From contig NZ_BMJJ01000019.1 of the NCBI RefSeq assembly GCF_014643375.1, positions 1 to 56,291 of the forward strand: a stretch of DNA of 56,291 bases, given 5' to 3'. Below are positions 12,969 through 20,959 of this stretch, piece after piece (the stretch's first letter is position 1; the number at the start of each line of letters is the position of its first letter). The translations under genes and the position numbers were made by a program. The notes beneath the pieces are model-generated. The model made no database searches. It was given only the letters and a program-made list of their open reading frames with translations, and was not told where the DNA came from. The DNA is from Aureimonas glaciei (GTDB taxonomy: Bacteria; Pseudomonadota; Alphaproteobacteria; Rhizobiales; Rhizobiaceae).

Positions 12969-14693
12969 ATGTCTGAGAAAAAAGGCTTCTTCCGGCGCGT
13001 CTTCTCCTTCGGCGCGGCCGAGGACACGAGCCCGGCGCCCGCGGAGATGCTTCCGTCCGAGACGCTCCTGCCAACGGCCGAGGCGCCGGCTGTTGAACGG
13101 CCGGCGCCCGACGTTGGCGCGACTGCCGGGGAATCCGCGGCGACAGTACCGGCCCTTCCGGTCGCCGCCGATCCTGCCGCCGCGCCGGTGGCGCCGATGG
13201 ACGAGCGCGCATCGCACGCCGACCACACGGCGGCCGAACACGCCTTGGCCCCAGGGGCCGAGGACCTGCCGGAGCCGGCGGAGCTGCCGGAGCCCGCGCT
13301 GGTCGTCGCGGACACGCCCGAATGGCTCGATCCCGACGCGCCCGAGCCGGAGACCGACTTTTCCTGGCTCGAGGCCGATGGGCCCGTGGAAGACGTCCCG
13401 GAACGGACGGTTCCTGTCGAGACCGCATCCGACGGGTCGCCGGCGCCGGTTCTGCACGAAGTGCCGGGGGAAGACAGCCTGCCCCTGCCGGCGACGCTGT
13501 CCGGCGACGCCGTGGCAGAAGCCGAGGACGAGCCGGACTTCTCCTTCCTCGATCCGGAAGCCCCCCTGCCAGAAGAGCCGGCCGATTTCTCCTGGCTCGA
13601 GGCGCCCGTCGACGACGAGCCCGCCGACGAGGCAGGCTCGCCATCCGACGCAGTCGCCTCGGTCGCCGCCGCCGGCATCGCCGCCGCCACGGCCTCGGCC
13701 GCCCCCAGCAGCGCCGACGCCGGCTGGCGCCTGCGCCAGGTCGCCGCCCCCGCTCCCGCCGCGCCGGCCGCGCCAAAACCCTGGCTGGAGCGGCTGCGCG
13801 AAGGGCTGGCGCGCTCGTCCGGCCAGCTTTCCGGCCAGATCACCGCTCTCTTCACCAAGCGCCGGCTCGACGAGGCGACGCTGCAGGAATTCGAGGACGT
13901 GCTGATCCAGGCGGACCTCGGCGTCGAGACGGCCCTGCGCATCACCGACCGCCTGTCGGAAGGCCGGTTCGGCAAGGAGATCACGGGCAGCGAGGTGCGC
14001 GCCATCCTCGCCGACGAGGTCGAGGCGACGCTCCGCCCCGTCGCTGTGCCCTTGGAGCTCGACCTGGAGAAGAAGCCGCACGTCATCCTCGTCGTCGGCG
14101 TCAACGGCACCGGCAAGACCACCACCATCGGCAAGCTCGCGGCCAAGCTGACGCGCGGCGGCCTGAAGGTCACGCTTTGCGCCGGCGACACGTTTCGTGC
14201 CGCGGCCGTGGAACAGCTGAAGATCTGGGGCGAACGCACGGGCTCGGAAGTGATCGCCAAAGCGATCGGCGCGGACGCCGCGGGCCTGGCCTTCGAGGCC
14301 TATGACGCGGCCGTGGCCAACGGCTCCGACGTCCTCATCATCGACACCGCCGGCCGGCTGCAGAACCGCACCGAGCTGATGGCCGAGCTGGAGAAGATCG
14401 TCCGCGTGCTGCAGCGGCGCGAGCCGGACGCGCCGCATACGGTGCTGCAGACGCTGGACGCCACGACCGGCCAGAACGCCCTCTCCCAGGTCGAGATCTT
14501 TCGCAACGTCGCCGGCGTCAACGGTCTGGTGATGACCAAGCTCGACGGCACCGCGCGCGGCGGCATTCTCGTCGCCATCGCCGCGAAATACCGCCTGCCC
14601 GTCTACTTCATCGGCGTCGGCGAGGGCATCGACGACCTCGAGCCGTTCAAGGCGCGCGAGTTTGCCATGGCGATCGCCGGCCAGACGGCGTGA
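12969..14693 (+). CDS. ftsY: Signal recognition particle receptor FtsY
   Basis: Membrane-associated GTPase that docks SRP-ribosome complexes at the translocon. 574 aa. Residues 1-~260 form a long acidic Ala/Pro/Glu-rich A domain with repeated DFSWLE/DFSFLD motifs. The NG domain follows: P-loop GVNGTGKTTTIGK near residue 377, GDTFRAAA, DTAGR and TKLDGTARGG. The extended acidic N terminus is common in alphaproteobacteria and likely mediates membrane and translocon contact. Starts MSEKKGFFRR, a basic amphipathic opening. It ends only 18 bp from the convergent hicB. Confidence 0.96.
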   Translation: MSEKKGFFRRVFSFGAAEDTSPAPAEMLPSETLLPTAEAPAVERPAPDVGATAGESAATVPALPVAADPAAAPVAPMDERASHADHTAAEHALAPGAEDLPEPAELPEPALVVADTPEWLDPDAPEPETDFSWLEADGPVEDVPERTVPVETASDGSPAPVLHEVPGEDSLPLPATLSGDAVAEAEDEPDFSFLDPEAPLPEEPADFSWLEAPVDDEPADEAGSPSDAVASVAAAGIAAATASAAPSSADAGWRLRQVAAPAPAAPAAPKPWLERLREGLARSSGQLSGQITALFTKRRLDEATLQEFEDVLIQADLGVETALRITDRLSEGRFGKEITGSEVRAILADEVEATLRPVAVPLELDLEKKPHVILVVGVNGTGKTTTIGKLAAKLTRGGLKVTLCAGDTFRAAAVEQLKIWGERTGSEVIAKAIGADAAGLAFEAYDAAVANGSDVLIIDTAGRLQNRTELMAELEKIVRVLQRREPDAPHTVLQTLDATTGQNALSQVEIFRNVAGVNGLVMTKLDGTARGGILVAIAAKYRLPVYFIGVGEGIDDLEPFKAREFAMAIAGQTA

Positions 14694-14711
14694 AGGATCG
14701 GGCTTGCGTCC

Positions 14712-15128
14712 TCATCCGGCAGACCGCTTGATACCCTTCTGACCGATGGCCGATCTCGCCGATTCCAGGAGGAAACCGGATCGCGTCAGCCCGCGCTGCT
14801 CGGCAGCCCTGTCGATCGCCCGAAGCGCGTCCACGGGGAAGGTAACGTTGACCCGAACGGTCTTTCGGGTTCGTTCCGGTACGGCGACGAGGATCGCAAC
14901 GCCATCGCGGTTGTCGGGATCTGCCATTACCGCTTCCAGCGAGGACGGCTCCGGGATGGGATCGCCGTCCGCCTCCATCCCGGCCAGGTGCAGCGCCAGC
15001 GCCTCCCCGGCCATGGCCCGCGCGTCGTCGAGGTCGCGGCCCGCCGAAATGCAGCCGGGAAAGTCCGGAAAGGACACGCCGAATTCGCTGTCGGTATCCT
15101 TATGGATAATGGCGATGTAGTTCGGCAT
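14712..15128 (-). CDS. hicB: HicB-family antitoxin with ribbon-helix-helix tail
   Basis: 138 aa. The N-terminal half is the HicB partial-RNase-H fold (YIAIIHKDTDSEFGVSFPDFPGCISAG). The C-terminal ~45 residues (VRVNVTFPVDALRAIDRAAEQRG...) are a ribbon-helix-helix DNA-binding segment, so the antitoxin should autorepress the operon. Start at ATG 15128 (MPNYIAI), 5 nt after the toxin stop, suggesting coupled translation. It sits between ftsY and yciB on the opposite strand, consistent with insertion into a conserved gene pair. Confidence 0.88.
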   Translation of the reverse strand: MPNYIAIIHKDTDSEFGVSFPDFPGCISAGRDLDDARAMAGEALALHLAGMEADGDPIPEPSSLEAVMADPDNRDGVAILVAVPERTRKTVRVNVTFPVDALRAIDRAAEQRGLTRSGFLLESARSAIGQKGIKRSAG

Positions 15129-15133
15129 GGATC

Positions 15134-15325
15134 TCACTTCAGCTTCAGCCCCGACTGCTTCTCGATGCTCTTCACCGTTCCGATCGGGATGTCCCTCCGG
15201 GGATGGGGCAGCGTCACCCGCCCGGGCTTGGCGGGATGCTTCATCTGCAGATGACTACCGGCCCGGGCAACCTCGACCCAGCCGTCGGTGAGAAGCTTCG
15301 ACAGGATGATGCGACTGTCCACGAG
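15134..15325 (-). CDS. hicA: HicA-family mRNA interferase toxin
   Basis: 63-aa double-stranded-RNA-binding-like toxin that cleaves or blocks mRNA until bound by HicB. It begins [14 protein letters not shown] and has the catalytic context RAGSH with His at residue 24, then [13 protein letters not shown] and a final KSIEKQSGL helix; these are the HicA hallmarks. The GTG at 15325 is favoured since the family starts directly before DSR and GGGATGG precedes it. An ATG nine bases upstream (15334) is the alternative. Toxin-first order is normal for hicAB. Confidence 0.85.
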   Translation of the reverse strand, partial: LVDSRIILSKLLTDGWVEVARAGSHLQMKHPAKPGRVTLPHPRRDIPIGTVKSIEKQSGLKLK

Positions 15326-15349
15326 CCATCCCATCGCTGATATCGGTTG

Positions 15350-15378
15350 TTTATACACATCGCTACACACGCTCGCAA
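15350..15378 (-). promoter_or_regulatory. hicAB promoter
   Basis: On the minus strand TTGCGA (15373-15378) and TATAAA (15350-15355) are separated by exactly 17 nt. The predicted start lies about 7 nt downstream, leaving a short leader of ~18 nt before the GTG of hicA. This supports the GTG start and self-contained transcription of the toxin-antitoxin pair. Confidence 0.6.
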
Positions 15379-15450
15379 TTCCCGGCCCGCGGGGGTATTG
15401 CCCCATATCCGTCGACTTCGGCCGCTAGCGCAGCGGCGAAAGGAAACACC

Positions 15451-16116
15451 ATGGCCGAACACCATCTGATCGAGGGCGGGCCCAACGCCCCCGAGGAAAA
15501 CAAGATCAACCCGATGCTGAAGTTCGCGCTGGAGCTCGGGCCGCTGGTGGTGTTCTTCTTCGCCAATTCGCGCGGGCCCTGGCTGGCGGAGCGCTTTCCA
15601 GCGCTCGCCGAACTGGGCGGGCCGCTGTTCATCGCGACCGGCCTCTTCATGGTGGCGACCGTCGTGGCGCTGTCGGTATCCTGGGCGCTGACGCGCACGC
15701 TGCCGGTGATGCCGCTGGTCTCCGGCTTCTTCGTCATCGTCTTCGGCACGCTGACGATCTGGCTGCAGAACGAGACCTTCATCAAGATGAAGCCGACCAT
15801 CGTCAACGCGCTGTTCGGCGCCATCCTGCTGGGGGGCCTGCTGTTCGGCCGCTCGCTGCTCGGCTACGTCTTCAACCAGGCCTTCAAGCTCGACGATGCC
15901 GGCTGGCGCAAGCTGACCATGCGCTGGGGCCTGTTCTTCCTGGTGATGGCCGCGGTGAATGAGATCGTCTGGCGCAATTTCTCGACCGATTTCTGGGCCG
16001 GCTTCAAGGTCTGGGCGACGATGCCGATCACCATGGTCTTCATGCTGTGCCAGATCCCGCTGCTGCAGCGCCATGCGACGGAGTCGCTGTTCGGCGACAC
16101 CGAACCCAAGAAGTAA
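15451..16116 (+). CDS. yciB: Inner-membrane protein YciB/IspZ (septation protein A family)
   Basis: 221-aa polytopic membrane protein of the intracellular septation/YciB family, implicated in envelope and septum synthesis. Family signatures are [16 protein letters not shown] near the start, [18 protein letters not shown] in the middle and [19 protein letters not shown] with PLLQRH near the end. About five to six hydrophobic helices. ATG preceded by AAAGGAAACACC. In related genomes it usually follows ftsY directly; here hicAB intervenes. Confidence 0.92.
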   Translation: MAEHHLIEGGPNAPEENKINPMLKFALELGPLVVFFFANSRGPWLAERFPALAELGGPLFIATGLFMVATVVALSVSWALTRTLPVMPLVSGFFVIVFGTLTIWLQNETFIKMKPTIVNALFGAILLGGLLFGRSLLGYVFNQAFKLDDAGWRKLTMRWGLFFLVMAAVNEIVWRNFSTDFWAGFKVWATMPITMVFMLCQIPLLQRHATESLFGDTEPKK

Positions 16117-16178
16117 CAGACCTTCGTCGGACGCCCATCGCCGCGACCGTGCTTTCCCTTCCGCCAGCAGGCCGATCC

Positions 16179-16961
16179 ATGTTCGACGTCCAGAAGCTTC
16201 TCGGCCAGTTCCTTGGCGCCGCCGCCCCAGGCACAACTCCGGACGATGGCGCGCCCGCCGCTTCGATCGAGGCGTCGCTGGACGCGTTCCTGCGCAATCC
16301 CGCGGCGGCGGCGCTGGCCGGCGGCCTGGCGGGTGGGCTGGCATCGCGTCTCTTTCGCGGCCGCAATCTCGGCAGCGCCGGCACAGCCGCGCTGCAGACC
16401 GGGGGCGTCGCCCTGATCGCCAGCTTCGCCTACACCGCCTACCAGAACTACCTAAGCACGCCGGAGGGGTCGCGCCCGTCCGCCGAGGGCGCGGACTCTG
16501 CGGGCCTGGCCCCCAAGGCAAGCCCGGCCGAGCCGTCGCGGGCTGCCGGGCCCGCACCCTTCGCCGCGCCGGCAGGGCAGTTCAGCGTGCACAGCCCGGA
16601 CAGCACGGACGACGCCTGGGCCTGTCTCCTGCTCTCGGCGATGATCGCGGCGGTCAAGGCCGACGGCTATATCGACGCCGGCGAGGAGAAGGAGATCCTC
16701 GGCCGGCTCGAGAGCCTCGATCTGGATCCCGAAGAGCGGCAGTTCGTGCGCCGGGAAATGCAGAAGCCGCAGACCATCGACGAGCTCGTCGCCGGCGCGA
16801 CGACGCCGGAGGCGGCGCTGCAGATCTACACCGCCTCGGTCTTGGCCATCGATCCCGACCATCCGGCCGAGCAGGCCTATCTCGCCCGGTTGGCCATCCG
16901 CCTCGGGCTTCCCGCCGCCCTGACGGCCGAGGTGCGGCGGGCGGCGGCAGCGCAAGGCTGA
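16179..16961 (+). CDS. DUF533 / TerB-like protein, first of a tandem pair
   Basis: 260 aa. An N-terminal MFDVQKLLGQFLG motif is followed by a Gly/Ala-rich hydrophobic segment (~45-90) that may associate with the membrane, an Ala/Pro-rich linker, and a helical C-terminal TerB-like region: LLSAMIAAVKADGYIDAGE, EEIL-type helices and IDPDHPAEQAYLARLA. Function unknown. The paralogue 121 bp downstream has the same architecture. Start chosen at ATG 16179, where paralogue similarity begins; upstream in-frame sequence overlaps yciB and is not conserved. Confidence 0.85.
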   Translation: MFDVQKLLGQFLGAAAPGTTPDDGAPAASIEASLDAFLRNPAAAALAGGLAGGLASRLFRGRNLGSAGTAALQTGGVALIASFAYTAYQNYLSTPEGSRPSAEGADSAGLAPKASPAEPSRAAGPAPFAAPAGQFSVHSPDSTDDAWACLLLSAMIAAVKADGYIDAGEEKEILGRLESLDLDPEERQFVRREMQKPQTIDELVAGATTPEAALQIYTASVLAIDPDHPAEQAYLARLAIRLGLPAALTAEVRRAAAAQG

Positions 16962-17082
16962 GGCCCCGCACGGTTTTCCCGCGATCGGCCTCGAAAGGCG
17001 CCAGAAAGACGTCGCCGCCGCATTGCGCCGGAGCATCGGCGTTTCGATATCCCTTGCAGTGACATCAACGGCAAGGACAACC

Positions 17083-17847
17083 ATGCTCGACGTACAGAAG
17101 CTTCTCGGCCAGTTCCTCGGCACCCAGTCGCCGCTCGGCGGCGGCCAATCGCCCTTCGGACAGGGACGGCCGCAAGGCGGCTCCTTGCAGGATACGGTCG
17201 GCAACCTGATCCGCACCCATGGCAGCTCTGCGCTGTCGGGCGGTCTCGCCGGCGGACTGGCCTCGCAGCTCTTCCGCGGCAAGGGCGTCGGCAAGATGGG
17301 TGGCACGGCGCTGAAGCTCGGCGGCGCCGCGCTCGTCGCCGGCCTCGCCTACAAGGCCTACCAGAACTATCAGGCGAGCCAGGGCGCCACCGCCCTGCCC
17401 GGCGCGGCGCCCTTGCCGGCACTGCCGGCGCCGAGCACGGCCGGCGAACTGCCGGAGCCGGCCGGCACAGCCTTTCTGCCGGGCGGCCAGGAGTCCGACC
17501 GCGCGCGCCTGATGCTCTCGGCGATGATCGCCGCGGCCAAGGCCGACGGCTATATCGACGCCGGCGAGCAGGAGGCGATCTTCGGCCGCATCGACGATCT
17601 CGGGCTCGACGCCGAGGCCAAGGGGTTCGTCATCGACGAGATGCGCCGGCCGATGTCGATCGACGACCTCGTCGAGGCCGCCAAGACGCCGGAAGCGGCG
17701 ATCGAGGTCTATACCGCCTCGGTCCTCGCCATCGACCCGGACCACCCGGCGGAGCGGGCCTATCTCGACATGCTGGCGGCGCGTCTGCAGCTGCCTGCCG
17801 CGCTGACGGCGGAGGTGCGGCGCAGCGCCGACGCTTTGGCCGCCTAA
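17083..17847 (+). CDS. DUF533 / TerB-like protein, second of a tandem pair
   Basis: 254 aa. It opens MLDVQKLLGQFLGTQSP, then a Gly/Gln-rich stretch, a Gly/Leu/Ala hydrophobic segment (SGGLAGGLASQLF...), YKAYQNYQ, a Pro/Ala linker, and the same C-terminal region (LSAMIAAAKADGYIDAGE ... ASVLAIDPDHPAERAYL). Similarity to the preceding gene is high at both ends and low in the linker, indicating an old tandem duplication. The acidic DGYID segment may bind metal, by analogy to TerB; this is inference. Confidence 0.85.
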   Translation: MLDVQKLLGQFLGTQSPLGGGQSPFGQGRPQGGSLQDTVGNLIRTHGSSALSGGLAGGLASQLFRGKGVGKMGGTALKLGGAALVAGLAYKAYQNYQASQGATALPGAAPLPALPAPSTAGELPEPAGTAFLPGGQESDRARLMLSAMIAAAKADGYIDAGEQEAIFGRIDDLGLDAEAKGFVIDEMRRPMSIDDLVEAAKTPEAAIEVYTASVLAIDPDHPAERAYLDMLAARLQLPAALTAEVRRSADALAA

Positions 17848-17993
17848 AACCGCCAAAGTTCGCACGAGATGGGTATGCGCGCGCCGCCCATGCCGCGCGG
17901 GCCGCCGAGGATCCGGAGTTCAGCCGGGACCTTCTCGGCTGCGGCGGCATGGGCCCGACCTTGGCGGGCGACATGCCGCCGGCCCGCTCGGCG

Positions 17994-18584
17994 TTACCTG
18001 ACCGTGTAGTTCTGCTGGCACATGACCAGCTCCGTGCCGCGGCCCTGGATCTCCCGGCTGATGGCACGGTTGCCATTGTCCAGGCACCAGTGGAAATGCT
18101 GATCATAGGTGGCATCCCACCGCGGCCCGCTGAACATGCAGTTGAACGTGACCGCCGCGGCCGCCGTCTGGATCGCGTCGCGCGCATATGTCTGACAGAT
18201 GGGATACTTCTTTCTCTCGCCCGCTTGTCGGTTGTCGTTGCGGGCGGTGGTGCGCGTCTCCACGGCGACGCAGACATGATCGGCAGGACCGAAGGCCTCT
18301 CGCCATACATAGCCCTGCTTGCAGGTGTCTGGACCCCAAGCTCCGCCGCCGGGTTGAACGCGGCTGGCGGCCTCCGCATTGTCGCGGCGGGCCTGGTCGC
18401 GGGTTTCAGGACTGACGCAGACGTGATCGTTCGGGCCCGCCTCGCGCCAGACAAAGCCCTCTGCGCAGGTATCGGGCCCAAAATCCCCGATTGCCGTTGC
18501 CGGCCCGAAGCTTGCCAGGAGCAAGAGACCCGACGGCCCAATCGTCGCAACGCCGCCTGCTTTTCGGATTCGAACAGCCGCCAT
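17994..18584 (-). CDS. Secreted two-repeat cysteine protein of unknown function
   Basis: 196 aa with an N-terminal signal-peptide-like hydrophobic segment ending ATA before IGDFGPDTC. Two repeats follow, each with the pattern GPDTC-x2-G-[FY]-VWREA-x4-DHVCV-x2-ETR-x3-ARxDN (about residues 35-75 and 83-120). A third segment has Cys residues in ICQTYA, FNCMF, HWCLDNG and VMCQQN. Paired cysteines suggest disulfides in the periplasm or outside the cell. I do not recognise a named family; the repeat resembles short Cys-containing motifs of secreted bacterial proteins. ATG 18584 has GGAG upstream; a GTG three codons earlier is possible. No operon partner. Confidence 0.7.
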   Translation of the reverse strand: MAAVRIRKAGGVATIGPSGLLLLASFGPATAIGDFGPDTCAEGFVWREAGPNDHVCVSPETRDQARRDNAEAASRVQPGGGAWGPDTCKQGYVWREAFGPADHVCVAVETRTTARNDNRQAGERKKYPICQTYARDAIQTAAAAVTFNCMFSGPRWDATYDQHFHWCLDNGNRAISREIQGRGTELVMCQQNYTVR

Positions 18585-19001
18585 CTTTGCCACTCCGCAA
18601 AACGGTGAACGGTTTTGTTATTTCACGGATGCTTCTCTGCGCATTGATGACTTCGCATGGAGCGATGAAAATCGCATGCGAACAGGCCGATACGTCAAAA
18701 TCACCCAGCCATCAGAGATGATGCTGGCGTATCGACTATGGCGAATTCAAAATTCCAGGTTCTGTCGGCATTCTTGATGCAGGTCGCTCGGCGCCCGGCA
18801 GTCAGAACGAGGCGACATGTGTCCATCCCCTTGGAAATAATGCCGTACAGGCGGCAGAAGTCAATTGTCGACGTGGGTTCAATCCGGGGGACCGGCGGGC
18901 GATATCGCCTGGCCGCCCGTATTCTCGGGACGGCCACGACGATGGAAGCCCGCACTGTCGGCGGGATCTGAACGGGGGCGTTCGCAGGTCGCGATAAGGG
19001 G
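18585..19001. other. 417-bp region of lower G+C with no supported gene
   Basis: The first ~150 bp are clearly richer in A+T than neighbouring genes and should hold the promoter of the leftward secreted-protein gene. A 77-codon plus-strand frame (18738-18971) has no ribosome-binding site or family similarity that I can see. It may be degraded DNA. Confidence 0.4.
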
Positions 19002-19565
19002 CTAGAATTCGTCCGTCGGCAGCAGCCGGCCATCGGGCATGCGGTCGCCGGTGGACCCCGCCGGATTGCCGAAGGGCACCGGCGGCGCGCCGGCTTCCGC
19101 CTCGGCATCGTGCCGAAGCGCCCAGTGCACCGAGGGAAAGGCGAGCTCATCCCAGGGAATGTCGGCAAAGTCGAAGAAGCCGACGTCCAGGCTTTCCGGG
19201 CCGGCGGCGATACCGGGCTGCGAGAGGCTTGCCCGGTAGATCAGCTGGACCTGGCTGATCCGCGGCACGGCGTAGACGGCGAGGAGCCGCTCGATCGACA
19301 ACGCCGCATTGGCTTCCTCGCGGGCCTCGCGCGTCGCGCCCTCCTCGGGCGTCTCGTTCAGCTCCATGTAGCCGGCCGGGATCGTCCAGAACCCCCGCCG
19401 CGGCTCGATCGCGCGGCGGCAGAGCAGGATCTTTCCCGCGTCCCGGACGACGGAGCCTACGACGATCTTGGGGTTCTCGTAGGCGACGAAGCCGCAGGCG
19501 TCGCAGATCTTGCGCGGGAGCGAGTCGTCGTCGGGGGTGCGGAGGGTGAAGGCGGGTTCGCTCAT
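19002..19565 (-). CDS. Nudix hydrolase with zinc-ribbon-like N terminus
   Basis: 187 aa. Residues ~19-33 (KICDACGFVAYENPK) resemble the zinc-ribbon/linker of the NudC-like and ADP-ribose pyrophosphatase-type Nudix proteins, although only one Cys pair is seen. The Nudix box is intact: G65, E71, then REAREE (79-84), matching GX5EX7REUXEEXGU, so Mg-dependent cleavage of a nucleoside diphosphate derivative is expected. The C terminus has a Pro/Gly-rich tail. It is 4 bp upstream (to the left) of parE on the same strand, so may be the distal gene of the parDE transcript. Confidence 0.88.
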   Translation of the reverse strand: MSEPAFTLRTPDDDSLPRKICDACGFVAYENPKIVVGSVVRDAGKILLCRRAIEPRRGFWTIPAGYMELNETPEEGATREAREEANAALSIERLLAVYAVPRISQVQLIYRASLSQPGIAAGPESLDVGFFDFADIPWDELAFPSVHWALRHDAEAEAGAPPVPFGNPAGSTGDRMPDGRLLPTDEF

Positions 19566-19569
19566 CGGC

Positions 19570-19863
19570 TTACAGATGATCCTCGAAATCCATGGCTTCG
19601 TGCAGGATGCGGACGACGATCAAATGCCCGTCCGGCCCGCGAAGGCAAGATGCCCGATGGGCTTTGATCCGATACGAAAATAGGCCCGGCCGGATGGCGT
19701 CCTCGTTTCGAGGCCGCCGGTGTCTCCGAGCCAAGTCGGTGCATCTTTCGGCGATGAGCGAGACGTATTGATCGGCCTGACGGCGGCCGAAATGATCCGT
19801 CGTGAACACGAAGATGCCGGCAAGATCCCGCCGCGCCGCGGGCAGGAACTCGATCGGGCTCAA
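19570..19863 (-). CDS. parE: ParE/RelE-family toxin
   Basis: 97 aa. Typical opening FLPAARRDLAGIFVFTTDHFG, central CTDLARRHR, and a C-terminal YRIKAHRASCLRGPDGHLIVVRILHEAMDFEDHL block characteristic of ParE (gyrase-poisoning) toxins of the RelE superfamily. Start overlaps the antitoxin stop by 4 nt (ATGA), indicating coupled translation. Complete and apparently intact. Confidence 0.88.
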   Translation of the reverse strand: MSPIEFLPAARRDLAGIFVFTTDHFGRRQADQYVSLIAERCTDLARRHRRPRNEDAIRPGLFSYRIKAHRASCLRGPDGHLIVVRILHEAMDFEDHL

Positions 19864-20108
19864 TCCACTTCGTCCGACTCCCGGTGCATTTCCGCCAGAA
19901 ACTCGTCGATGTCGAAAGGCTGAGGATCGCCGCTCGCCTCACCCTTGGCGATCTCTCCCCGCAGCCATTCGAGCTTCATTTCCTCCCGCTCGAGAAGGCG
20001 CAACGCTGCTTCGAGGACCTCGGCCGTGTCCTTGTATCGGCCGGATGCCGTCTGCCGATCGATGAAGCTCTCGAAATGAGGTCCGAGCTTGGTCTGCATT
20101 GCTCCCAT
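19860..20108 (-). CDS. parD: ParD-family antitoxin
   Basis: 82 aa. The N-terminal ribbon-helix-helix region (LGPHFESFIDRQTASGRYKDTAEVLEAALRLLE) should bind and repress its own promoter. The acidic C-terminal tail (DIDEFLAEMHRESDEVD) should wrap ParE. Start at ATG 20108 because GGAGGG lies 6 nt upstream; a second ATG four codons in (20099) is the alternative. Antitoxin-first order as usual for parDE. Confidence 0.88.
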   Translation of the reverse strand: MGAMQTKLGPHFESFIDRQTASGRYKDTAEVLEAALRLLEREEMKLEWLRGEIAKGEASGDPQPFDIDEFLAEMHRESDEVD

Positions 20109-20169
20109 GAAGCCCTCCTTCAATGACGGCCGATCATAGCAAACGCCCGACAGGAGTGAAGGCTTCCCC

Positions 20170-20766
20170 TCAGCCCCCCGCCGCCAGCAGCTTTGCCAGC
20201 GCCGGCTCGAGCTTGCGCGTGACGTCCTCCGGTGAGAAAGGCCCGGTCTGCTTCCAGACGATCGTGCCCGACGGCGAGACGAGAAAAGTCTCGGGCACGC
20301 CGTAGACGCCCCAGTCGATGCCGGCGCGGCCGGAGAGGTCGCTGCCGATCGCGGCATAGGGATTGCCGAGCCCGTCGAGGAATCGTTGCGCGTTCTTCGG
20401 CTCGTCCTTGTAGTTGATGCCGACGAGACGGAAGCGGGAATCCTTGGCGAGGTCCATCAGCACCGGATGCTCCTGCCGGCAGGGCACGCACCAGGAGGCG
20501 AAGACATTGACCAGCACCGGCCGCCCGTCGCTTTGCGCCAGGTCGAGGCCCGGCACCGGCGTGCCGTCGGCCGCGAGGATGCCCTCCACCGGCGGCAGGT
20601 TCGTCGGCGGCGCCGGATTGCCGATCAGCGCCGAGGGCAGTTCCTGCGGGTCGTGTCCCGATACCAGCTGGTAGAGGAAGACGCCGGCCATCGCGACGAA
20701 AAGCAGCAGCGGCAGCAGGACGAAGAGCGACGGCTTTCGCTTGGTCGTCGGGGTGTCCACGCTCAC
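20170..20766 (-). CDS. ccmG: Thiol:disulfide interchange protein CcmG (DsbE)
   Basis: Periplasmic membrane-anchored thioredoxin that reduces the CXXCH motif of apocytochrome c before haem attachment. 198 aa. One N-terminal signal anchor (~13-34), then the thioredoxin fold with active site WCVPC (Cys 93 and 96), GINYKDEP and the cis-proline region GVPETFLVSPSG typical of CcmG. Its start overlaps the ccmD stop by 4 nt. Last gene of the ccmABCDG cluster. Confidence 0.95.
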   Translation of the reverse strand: MSVDTPTTKRKPSLFVLLPLLLFVAMAGVFLYQLVSGHDPQELPSALIGNPAPPTNLPPVEGILAADGTPVPGLDLAQSDGRPVLVNVFASWCVPCRQEHPVLMDLAKDSRFRLVGINYKDEPKNAQRFLDGLGNPYAAIGSDLSGRAGIDWGVYGVPETFLVSPSGTIVWKQTGPFSPEDVTRKLEPALAKLLAAGG

Positions 20767-20933
20767 GCGCCGCCCTCCCGCGCCGAGCGCCGGCGCACGC
20801 CGCTCGCTTCCAGCGCCGCGAGCTCCGCCCGGCGCCCGCGGGCGTCGAGAAAAATCCAGAGGCCGAGGCCGCCCAGCGCCAGCGCGGAGGCGGCATAGGC
20901 GGCGAGGATGAAGCCGAAATAGTCGTTTGGCAT
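20763..20933 (-). CDS. ccmD: Haem exporter protein CcmD
   Basis: 56-aa single-span membrane protein that stabilises CcmE release from the CcmABC complex. One helix (FILAAYAASALALGGLGLWIFL, about residues 8-29) is followed by a basic cytoplasmic tail DARGRRAEL, a standard CcmD pattern. It begins MPNDYFGF and lies between ccmC and ccmG, overlapping the latter. Confidence 0.88.
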   Translation of the reverse strand: MPNDYFGFILAAYAASALALGGLGLWIFLDARGRRAELAALEASGVRRRSAREGGA

Positions 20934-20959
20934 GAAAGGGCTCTCCGCGGGGTCGCCGC

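Noticed and set aside
18738-18971. 77-codon plus-strand frame
   Set aside because: No Shine-Dalgarno, no recognisable domain, irregular composition.
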